Source: Microbacterium candidum (lineage in GTDB: Bacteria; Actinomycetota; Actinomycetes; Actinomycetales; Microbacteriaceae). From it: 64,000 nt of DNA. A model generated the notes under the pieces. It did not search any database. It saw only the letters and a list, made by a program, of their open reading frames with translations, and was not told where the DNA came from. Position numbers and translations under genes: made by a program. This document shows, one piece after another, positions 50,860 to 57,400 of this stretch (positions within the stretch are counted from its first letter, which is position 1; each line of letters opens with the position of its first letter). Where the stretch lies: assembly GCF_030315975.1 (NCBI RefSeq), contig NZ_JASXSZ010000002.1:372001-436000 (forward strand), written 5' to 3'.

Positions 50860-52029
50860 ATGAGCGACGTCGACGTGCTGCACACCCCGCTGTCGGTCGG
50901 CCCTGTCGAGCTGTCGCACCGCGTCGCCGTCTCGCCGATGTGCATGTACGCCTCGGTCGACGGCCACGCCACCGACTTCCACCTCGTGCACCTCGGCCGC
51001 TTCGCGCTCGGCGGCGCCGCGCTCACGATGGTCGAGGCCACCGCGGTCGAGCCGCAGGGACGCATCTCCCACCACGATCTCGGACTGTGGAGCGACGACC
51101 ACATCCCCGGGCTGCAGCGCATCGCCGGATTCCTCGCGGCTCACGGTTCGGTACCCGGCATCCAACTCAGCCACGCCGGCCGCCGCGCCTCGGTGCGAGA
51201 GCCGTGGCGGGCGGGGGCGCCCCTCGACGAGACCGATGCCGCCGCGGGCCTCCCCCCGTGGCCGGTCGAAGGTCCGTCGGCACTCCCGGCCGGTCCCGGC
51301 TGGCCGATCCCCGCCGCCATGGACATCGGCGACATCCGGCGAAGCATCGAGCGGTGGCGGGATGCGGCGGCCCGCGCCGTCGCCGCGGGCTTCCGGGTCA
51401 TCGAGCTCCACGGAGCCCACGGCTACCTGCTGCACGAGTTCCTCTCCCCGATCGCCAACCAGCGCACCGACGCCTACGGCGGCACCACGGAGGGCCGCAT
51501 GCGCTACCCGCTCGAGGTCGTGGCGGCCGTGCGCGAGGCGATCGGCCCTGAGACGGCGCTCGCCTACCGGCTGTCCGCCGTCGACGGCGCCGTGGGCGGC
51601 CTCGACCTCGACGACACCGCGGCTTTCGCGGCGCGCCTGCAGGACGCCGGCGTCGATCTCATCGACGTGTCGTCGGGCGGCATCTCGACCGACCGGTCGC
51701 TCGACACGCGGATCCGGCGCGGGTTCGCGTTCCACGCCGACTTCTCCCACCGCATCCGCGAGTCCGTCGACATCCCCGTCGCCACCGTCGGGCTCGTCGT
51801 CGAGCCGGAGCAGGCGCAGGAGCTCGTCACCCGCGCCGACGCCGACCTCGTGCTGCTCGGGCGCTCCGTGCTCGACGACCCCAACTGGCCGCATCACGCG
51901 CGGGTCGCGCTCGGCGACGATGAGTTCGCGGAGTGGGACGTCCGCTACGGGCACGCGCTGGCGCCGCGGGCGCGGCTCATCGGCAAGCTCGCCGCGACCG
52001 GCGAGTCCCCGATGTCGCGCTTCGAGTAG
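50860..52029 (+). CDS. Old-yellow-enzyme family ene-reductase (YqjM type)
   Basis: The 389-residue protein is an FMN-binding TIM barrel: VAVSPMCMYASVDGHATDFH with the YqjM-type Cys in SPMCMY, VEATAVEPQGRISHHDLGLW, IQLSHAGRRAS, RVIELHGAHGYLLHEFLSPI (substrate-binding HGAH), NQRTDAYGGTTEGRMRYPLE and VPVATVGLV-like IPVATVGLVVEPEQAQELV. It should reduce an activated C=C bond of an enone with NAD(P)H. There is no C-terminal Fe-S/FAD extension of the dienoyl-CoA-reductase type. The start is 12 bp after the operator at 50830. Confidence 0.87.
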   Translation: MSDVDVLHTPLSVGPVELSHRVAVSPMCMYASVDGHATDFHLVHLGRFALGGAALTMVEATAVEPQGRISHHDLGLWSDDHIPGLQRIAGFLAAHGSVPGIQLSHAGRRASVREPWRAGAPLDETDAAAGLPPWPVEGPSALPAGPGWPIPAAMDIGDIRRSIERWRDAAARAVAAGFRVIELHGAHGYLLHEFLSPIANQRTDAYGGTTEGRMRYPLEVVAAVREAIGPETALAYRLSAVDGAVGGLDLDDTAAFAARLQDAGVDLIDVSSGGISTDRSLDTRIRRGFAFHADFSHRIRESVDIPVATVGLVVEPEQAQELVTRADADLVLLGRSVLDDPNWPHHARVALGDDEFAEWDVRYGHALAPRARLIGKLAATGESPMSRFE

Positions 52030-52052
52030 ACCCCGGCTGGATGCCGCCGGGC

Positions 52053-52808
52053 TCAGGCGCCGGGGTACCGCACGGGGTCGATGGCCGCGGCCGTGGCGGA
52101 CAGCATCCGCTCGCCCACCGCCGGAGCGTCCGCCTCGATCTCGCGCACGCGCGCGGCCGTCTCGGTCGGGTCGCCGTCGAGGTACACGAGACGCACGCGG
52201 ACGCTCCCCGGTGCCTGCACGGGCGACTCGTCGAACGGGAGCGAGGAATGCCGCTGCGGGTGGCTGTACGAGAACGTCCAGACACCGGCGACGCCGTCGA
52301 CCTCGAGGAGGCGCGGGATCAGCATGCGGTCCTCGTACTCGTGTGCGGCGTGCACGTCGAGGGCGTGCGGGTCGTCGAACCGCGTGGCCGTGACCTGGAC
52401 CCCGCGGTTCGGGCGGTACGGCAGCACCTCGGGCGAGACGAGGGCGCTCGCGGAGGAGTACCCCTTGACCGGCAGGAAGAACGCGAGCATCGGCCGACGC
52501 ACGCCCGGGATGATCGGGCCGCGGCCCCACTGGAACGACGCCTCGCCGAGGGCGTCCCATTCGCGCACCGACTGCTCGACCGGCGGCCGGAACCAGTACA
52601 TCGCCACGTAATCGACCCCCGCGAACTCCGGGTCTGCGCCGGGCTGCGCGCGGGACTCGTCGGTCACCGCCCAGCGCTCGCCCCACGCGACGCCGGGCAG
52701 CGCGAGGTTCTCCGGGCGATGGTCGAAGAGGTGCCACCGGTTGTACGACCCGTGCTGCGACGGGTCGGTGAGCTCGACGAAGGAGAAGAAGGCCAGTTCC
52801 GCGAACAT
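52053..52808 (-). CDS. Uncharacterised protein, possible dimeric alpha-beta barrel
   Basis: I do not recognise this 251-residue protein. It begins MFAELAFFSFVELTDPSQHG, has repeated aromatic-rich strands (WHLFDHRPENLALPGVAWGE, VDYVAMYWFRPPVEQSVREW) and a second half starting YEDRMLIPRLLEVDGVAGVW that repeats the pattern of the first. Two ferredoxin-like halves of this kind occur in EthD/dimeric alpha-beta barrel proteins, some linked to ring-opening or monooxygenase systems. It is monocistronic, and its ATG lies 7 bp from a KstR2-type site (52816-52829), so it belongs to the island. The function is unknown. Confidence 0.65.
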   Translation of the reverse strand: MFAELAFFSFVELTDPSQHGSYNRWHLFDHRPENLALPGVAWGERWAVTDESRAQPGADPEFAGVDYVAMYWFRPPVEQSVREWDALGEASFQWGRGPIIPGVRRPMLAFFLPVKGYSSASALVSPEVLPYRPNRGVQVTATRFDDPHALDVHAAHEYEDRMLIPRLLEVDGVAGVWTFSYSHPQRHSSLPFDESPVQAPGSVRVRLVYLDGDPTETAARVREIEADAPAVGERMLSATAAAIDPVRYPGA

Positions 52809-52815
52809 GAACCCA

Positions 52816-52829
52816 TACAAGCGCTTGGT
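52816..52829. promoter_or_regulatory. KstR2-type operator before the uncharacterised gene
   Basis: TACAAGCGCTTGGT has the exact CAAGCGCTTG core of the site; only the first base of AnCAAGnnCTTGnT differs. It lies 7 bp upstream of the leftward ATG at 52808. A further GTCAAGCG half-site occurs at 52839-52846. Confidence 0.74.
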
Positions 52830-52858
52830 TGGTATCTCGTCAAGCGCGTCGCCGACGT

Positions 52859-53329
52859 TCAGGGCGCGAGCAGCGCTCGGGCCGCCTCCTCGCCGGTGAG
52901 CAGCCGGTTCCGGCGCCGGCGGATGCGCCATCCGCCAACCGCGCGGACCAGCTCCCACCGGTTCGCACCGACGCGTACCGGCATCCATCCGGTTCCGTCG
53001 TACTCGAGCACGATCGAGTGGTTGACCGCCGTCGCCACGTCGCCGTCGATCTCGATGCGCGGCGGCGACAGGACGTGGGCGCATCCTGCCGCCATGAGGC
53101 GCCGGTGCTCCTCGATGTCGACGAGAGCGGGCAGCTCGTCTCGCCGCAGCACCGTGTCGTCGAACCCGTACTCGCCGTCGTCGGACCACAGCGCGGCGAG
53201 CGCCTCACCGCTGCCCGAGTCGGCCGCCGGCCCGTAGCGGGCGATCAGATCGGCGATCGCGAGCCGATCCTCGATCGCCGCGATCCGCTCTTCGAGCGTT
53301 CGATGGCGTGCAGCGTCGGCTTCCATCAT
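52859..53329 (-). CDS. SnoaL/NTF2-like protein (4 of 4)
   Basis: The 156-residue protein (ATG at 53329; the next codon is also ATG) has EERIAAIEDRLAIADLIARY, SGEALAALWSDDGEYGFDDT, HRRLMAAGCAHVLSPPRIEI and a WELVRAVGGWRIRRRRNRLL end. IADLIARYGPAADSG with a Tyr, and the HVLSPPRI strand, fit the SnoaL_4 dehydratase/isomerase group. Its promoter is the operator at 53334-53347 only a few bases upstream. A ring dehydratase is possible, not shown. Confidence 0.72.
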   Translation of the reverse strand: MMEADAARHRTLEERIAAIEDRLAIADLIARYGPAADSGSGEALAALWSDDGEYGFDDTVLRRDELPALVDIEEHRRLMAAGCAHVLSPPRIEIDGDVATAVNHSIVLEYDGTGWMPVRVGANRWELVRAVGGWRIRRRRNRLLTGEEAARALLAP

Positions 53330-53333
53330 CCCA

Positions 53334-53347
53334 GCCAAGCGCTTGGT
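53334..53347. promoter_or_regulatory. KstR2-type operator before the fourth SnoaL-like gene
   Basis: GCCAAGCGCTTGGT contains a perfect 12-bp palindrome CCAAGCGCTTGG and misses AnCAAGnnCTTGnT only at the first base. It starts 4 bp from the leftward ATG at 53329 and is the rightmost site of the series, marking the right edge of the island. A GTCAAGCG half-site follows at 53357-53364. Confidence 0.75.
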
Positions 53348-53387
53348 CGGTTGCCCGTCAAGCGGCTCTCAGCGCCGACGAGACCGC

Positions 53388-54164
53388 TCAGCGGTTGATG
53401 AAGGAGGGCGCGCGCTTCTCACGGAAGGCGGCCATCCCCTCCTTCTGGTCCTCCGTGTCGAACAGGCCGGCGAACGTCTGCCGTTCGAAGCGCAGCCCCT
53501 CCCCGAGAGACGACTCGAGCGCCGCATCCAGCGCCGCCTTCGCCGCGAACACCGACGGCAGCGACTTGGATGCGATCGCCTGCGCCGTCTTCTCGGCCTC
53601 CGCGAGCAGGTCGGCCGCGGGAACGACGCGCGAGACGAGACCCGAGCGCTCCGCCTCCGTCGCATCCATCAGTCGTCCCGTGAGGACGAGCTCCGCCGCC
53701 TTGTAGTACCCGACCGCGCGCACGAGGCGCTGCGTGCCGCCCATGCCCGGGATGACCGCGAGGTTGATCTCCGGCTGCCCGAACTTCGCCGTGTCAGCGG
53801 CGAGGATGATGTCGCACATCATCGCGAGCTCGCATCCGCCGCCGAGGGCGTAGCCGGACACGGCGGCGATCACCGGCGTGCGCACGGCTGCGAACCGCGC
53901 CCATCCGCCGAAGTGGTCGCCCATCAGCATGTCGAGGCCGCTCTTGGCCTCCATCTCCTTGATGTCGGCGCCCGCGGCGAACGCGCGCTCGGAGCCGGTG
54001 ACGACGATCGCGCCGATGCCCTCGTCGGCGTCGTACCGGGTCGCAGCATCCACGACGTCGGCCATGATCTGCGAGTTCAGCGCGTTGAGCGCCTCCGGAC
54101 GGTTCAGGGTGATCCAGCCGACGCGGCCGCGCGTCTCGGTGAGGATGGTCTCGTAGTCGGTCAT
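53388..54164 (-). CDS. Short-chain enoyl-CoA hydratase (EchA8/PaaF type)
   Basis: The 258-residue crotonase has [60 protein letters not shown] with one catalytic Glu and [20 protein letters not shown] with the other, and the normal C-terminal REKRAPSF end. Both Glu residues are intact, unlike EchA20. This is the general beta-oxidation hydratase type. No KstR2-like site lies upstream, so it may sit outside the regulon; 91 bp without features separate it from the phosphonate operon end. Confidence 0.87.
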   Translation of the reverse strand: MTDYETILTETRGRVGWITLNRPEALNALNSQIMADVVDAATRYDADEGIGAIVVTGSERAFAAGADIKEMEAKSGLDMLMGDHFGGWARFAAVRTPVIAAVSGYALGGGCELAMMCDIILAADTAKFGQPEINLAVIPGMGGTQRLVRAVGYYKAAELVLTGRLMDATEAERSGLVSRVVPAADLLAEAEKTAQAIASKSLPSVFAAKAALDAALESSLGEGLRFERQTFAGLFDTEDQKEGMAAFREKRAPSFINR

Positions 54165-54255
54165 GGGTCCTCCAGTCACGGGCGCATCGTCGCGCGACGG
54201 GCTCGCGCCCGCCGATCCCACCCTAGGCGCCGCGGGCACACACGACAGATCCGCG

Positions 54256-55458
54256 CTACGCACGGGGGTCGACGCCCACCCGCACGTGCTGGCCGCGTGC
54301 AGCGAGCGCGAAGGCGTCGTCCACACGCGAGAGCGGGAGGGTCGCGCCGGTGAGCTCGTACAGCGGGATGCGGCGCCACGCGTGCTCGACGTAGCGGACC
54401 GCATCGCGGAGGTCGTCCGACGTGTAGTTGTGCACGCCGCGGACGGTGACGAGCCCGCGCACCACGCGCTCCGGGTCGAGCGGCACGGCGCCCGCGGAGA
54501 AGACGCTGCCGACGAGCGCGACGACTCCTCCGACGCCGACGACGTCGAGAGCCTCTCCGACCGCGGAGAGGGATCCGGATGCCTCGACCACGGCGTCGAC
54601 CTGATCACGCCGGGCCGCGGCGAGCGTCGCAGTGAGGCCGCCCGGGATCTCGCCGCCTCGGTGCCGCGAGCGGGAGGGGTGGGCGGCCGCGGCCCGCGCG
54701 GCGGAGTGGTCGACGCCGCGCGGGTCGTAGACGGCACGGGCGCCGAATCGGATCGCCCGGGCGCGGCGCGCCGCATCCGGGTCCGACACGATCACCGTCG
54801 CGTCCTTGTCCGTCGCGATCGCCGTCGCGACGAGCCCGATGAGCCCGGCCCCGGTGACGAGGAGCGTCGCGTCCTCGAGGTCGACGGTCTGCTCGATCGC
54901 GCGGATGGCGGCCCACGCCGTCGCGACGCCGCACGACACGGGCGCGAGCGCTTCGGCGGGCACACCCTCCGCCACCTTCACGATGGCCGTGCCGGCGCGC
55001 ACGTGGACGTGCGTCGCGAATCCGCCGTTCAGCTGCCACCCCGGCTGGATCTTCTCGTGGCCGTATTTGCGCAGCGACGTGCACTTCTGCGGAATGCCCC
55101 GCTCACAACGGCCGCACGTGCCGCACGACACCGTCACCGACCACACCACGCGGTCACCCGGGCGGAGCGCCGCGCCATCGACGTCGACGGCGTCCGTCCC
55201 GACGGCGACGATCCGCCCGACGCTCTCGTGCCCGAGCACCGTGGGAACCGGCGTCGGGCGATCGCCGCGCACCGTGTGAACGTCCGATCCGCAGATGGTC
55301 GACAGTTCGACGGCGACGAGCGCCTCGCCGTCGGCGAGCGGGGCATCGAGCACTGCCATCGCCTCGTGCGGGCGCCCCGGCTCGAACCACACCTGCGCGG
55401 TCGCCGCAGGGTCGAGCCGCGCGCGGTACGCCCCGACGGGCGCGAGCGTCGTCTTCAT
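54256..55458 (-). CDS. Zinc-type alcohol dehydrogenase of a phosphonate operon (HpnZ-like)
   Basis: The 400-residue MDR protein has [15 protein letters not shown] with catalytic Cys and [17 protein letters not shown] [19 protein letters not shown], the structural zinc Cys cluster [16 protein letters not shown], and Rossmann [17 protein letters not shown]. The KYGHE segment ([10 protein letters not shown]) and position suit the family named 'putative phosphonate catabolism alcohol dehydrogenase'. An Arg/Ala/His-rich insert (about 268-292, [20 protein letters not shown]) interrupts the nucleotide domain. It is the last gene of the phnDCE-led operon, 11 bp after the HAD gene. Substrate unknown. 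Confidence 0.78.
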   Translation of the reverse strand: MKTTLAPVGAYRARLDPAATAQVWFEPGRPHEAMAVLDAPLADGEALVAVELSTICGSDVHTVRGDRPTPVPTVLGHESVGRIVAVGTDAVDVDGAALRPGDRVVWSVTVSCGTCGRCERGIPQKCTSLRKYGHEKIQPGWQLNGGFATHVHVRAGTAIVKVAEGVPAEALAPVSCGVATAWAAIRAIEQTVDLEDATLLVTGAGLIGLVATAIATDKDATVIVSDPDAARRARAIRFGARAVYDPRGVDHSAARAAAAHPSRSRHRGGEIPGGLTATLAAARRDQVDAVVEASGSLSAVGEALDVVGVGGVVALVGSVFSAGAVPLDPERVVRGLVTVRGVHNYTSDDLRDAVRYVEHAWRRIPLYELTGATLPLSRVDDAFALAARGQHVRVGVDPRA

Positions 55459-55469
55459 CCCCGGCGGCG

Positions 55470-56237
55470 TCAGCGGGCGCTGACGGGGGCGAAGGATGCG
55501 GCGACGCTGTCGTCCTCGGCATCCTCGATGTCCGCCTCGACGATCCGCCCGCGGATGCCGAGGAGCGCAGGCAGGTGCGTGACGTCGGGGATCACGGCAT
55601 CGGCCCCGGCGCGCAGCAGTGCAGGGCGGCCGTGCGCGCCGCTGAGCACGCCCGCGACGAGTCCGGCGCCCGCGCGCAGACCGGACTCCATGTCGCTCGC
55701 GGTGTCGCCGGCGACGGCGACCGCCGCGACCGACGACGCCCCCGCACGCAGGAGCGCGCCGAGCACCAGGTCGGGCGCGGGGCGGCCTCGGCCGACGTCG
55801 GCGGGCGAGAGAGCTGCGACGATCTCGTCCGTCCAGTCGATGTGGCGGAGGATGGCGTCGCGCGTCGCCGGCGCGAAGCCGGTCGTCAGAGCGACCTGCA
55901 CGCCGGCGGCGCGGAGTGCCCGCACGGTGTCCCCCGCGCCGGGCACCTCTGTGACGCCCTGCTCGTCCACGAGCTCGGCGTACGCGTCCTCGAACGCGGC
56001 GTTCGCGCGCGCCGCCGCCTCCCGGTCGCCCGCGGCGAGGTGGGTGAAGACCTCGATCTTCGACTGACCCATCGTGTCGCGCACGTACTGCAGGGCCTCG
56101 TCCGCCGGCAGGGCGACCGCGCCGGTGCGCTCGGCTGCCCGGGCGAAGGCCTGCTCGACGAGACCGTCGTCGACGATCGTGGTGCCGGCCATGTCGAAGA
56201 CGACGAGCTCGATGGGCGTGGTGGGGCGGGCGGTCAT
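55470..56237 (-). CDS. Phosphonatase-like HAD hydrolase
   Basis: The 255-residue HAD protein opens with IELVVFDMAGTTIVDDGLVE: the DxAGT form (Ala for the usual second Asp) is the mark of phosphonoacetaldehyde hydrolase (PhnX) relatives. TTGFAPATRDAIL carries the motif II Thr and GRGRPAPDLVLGAL the motif III region, with AVAGDTASDMESGLRAG as the Mg-binding motif IV. The Schiff-base Lys in the cap of true PhnX is not recognisable. It belongs with the 'phosphonatase-like hydrolase' group and overlaps the FAD oxidoreductase gene by 4 bp. C-P bond cleavage is likely but unproven. Confidence 0.82.
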   Translation of the reverse strand: MTARPTTPIELVVFDMAGTTIVDDGLVEQAFARAAERTGAVALPADEALQYVRDTMGQSKIEVFTHLAAGDREAAARANAAFEDAYAELVDEQGVTEVPGAGDTVRALRAAGVQVALTTGFAPATRDAILRHIDWTDEIVAALSPADVGRGRPAPDLVLGALLRAGASSVAAVAVAGDTASDMESGLRAGAGLVAGVLSGAHGRPALLRAGADAVIPDVTHLPALLGIRGRIVEADIEDAEDDSVAASFAPVSAR

Positions 56238-57400
56238 CGGGTGCCTTCCTTCTGGGGTGCGGACGCGGATGCGGAGAGGTGGGGATATGCGGCGGCGATG
56301 ACGGACTCGGCGACACCGAGGCCCGTCGTCATGCCGATGCCCGTCGTGACGGTCGCGACGTGGACGCGAGGCTCGACCTCGGCGACGAGGAAGTCGTCGG
56401 CGCCGCTCGCGTAGACGCCCTGCCAGCGCTCGCGCACGCGGAGACGCTCGCCGAAGAGATCCTCCGCGGCGGCGAGGAGCTCGTCCGCCGCATCCTCGCT
56501 CTGGAACGGCGGGATGACGGCGCCTCGCGCGTGCGTGTCGCCGACGAGGAGCGACCCGTCGGGCAGCTGCGTGTACATCTGATTGAGATCGAGCGCCGCG
56601 AGGACGGGATGCTCCGCGTGCAGCCGCTCCCGGACCGCCGCGGCTGCCGGGTGGTCGGCGAAGCCGCTGTACCGGATCAGCGACCAGCCGGTGAGGAGGG
56701 GCGCATCAAGGCGCCGCGACGGCGGCGCGGTGCGCAGCATGTCCAGTCCGCAGCGCTGGACGTCGTGCCGTTCGGCGAGTTCGGGGAGGAGCTGATCGAG
56801 ATCGTGGTTCACCGCCACGACGACGGTGTCGGCGTCGACGGTCCCGTGCGTGGTCTCCACAGCGCCGGGCACTGCCCGCGTGACAGCCGTCCGCATCCGG
56901 AACTCCACGCCGCGCTCCGCGAGGTGGCGGGTGATGGATGCGAGCGCCTCGCGCGGATTCACCTGCAGGTCGTAGGGCAGCACGGCCCCGCCGACGAGCG
57001 CATCGCGGCGGACCGGGGTGCGGGCGGCGATGGCGTCGGCGTCGAGCAGCTGCACTTCACGCCCGTAGACGCCGCCGGACGGCCGCTCCTGCGCAATGGC
57101 TGCGAGAAGGGCCAGCTCGTCGTCATGGCGCGCGGCGACGAGTGTGCCCGACTCGCGGAGCCAGAATCCCGCCTCTTCGGCCAGATCGCGCCAGATCGCG
57201 CGGGCGGCGAGCGCGTAGGACCGCGCCGGTCCGGACTGCGGGGTGAGGCAGATGTGGCCGAAGTTCCGGATGCTGGCGCCCGACTGCTCCGCGCCGCGGT
57301 CGAGGACGACGACGCGCAGGCCGCGGCGAACGGCTGCGTACGCGACGCCGAGCCCCACGATCCCGGCACCGACCACGGCGACGTCGTACCGCCGGCTCAT
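56234..57400 (-). CDS. DAO-type FAD oxidoreductase of a phosphonate operon (HpnW-like)
   Basis: The 388-residue protein has AVVGAGIVGLGVAYAAVRRG (Rossmann FAD motif), RNFGHICLTPQSGPARSYAL, a motif specific to the phosphonate-linked DAO-like family as I recall it, and the C-terminal ATVTTGIGMTTGLGVAESVI FAD-contact segment. Such enzymes oxidise amino- or N-methylaminophosphonates to aldehydes or imines. The product would suit the downstream phosphonatase-like HAD protein. It is ATGA-coupled to the PhnE permease upstream and to the HAD gene downstream. Confidence 0.82.
   Translation of the reverse strand: MSRRYDVAVVGAGIVGLGVAYAAVRRGLRVVVLDRGAEQSGASIRNFGHICLTPQSGPARSYALAARAIWRDLAEEAGFWLRESGTLVAARHDDELALLAAIAQERPSGGVYGREVQLLDADAIAARTPVRRDALVGGAVLPYDLQVNPREALASITRHLAERGVEFRMRTAVTRAVPGAVETTHGTVDADTVVVAVNHDLDQLLPELAERHDVQRCGLDMLRTAPPSRRLDAPLLTGWSLIRYSGFADHPAAAAVRERLHAEHPVLAALDLNQMYTQLPDGSLLVGDTHARGAVIPPFQSEDAADELLAAAEDLFGERLRVRERWQGVYASGADDFLVAEVEPRVHVATVTTGIGMTTGLGVAESVIAAAYPHLSASASAPQKEGTR

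Noticed and set aside
53388..54164. Crotonase as a KstR2 regulon member
   Set aside because: The nearest operator (53334-53347) lies downstream of its stop, and no site is seen upstream of its start at 54164.
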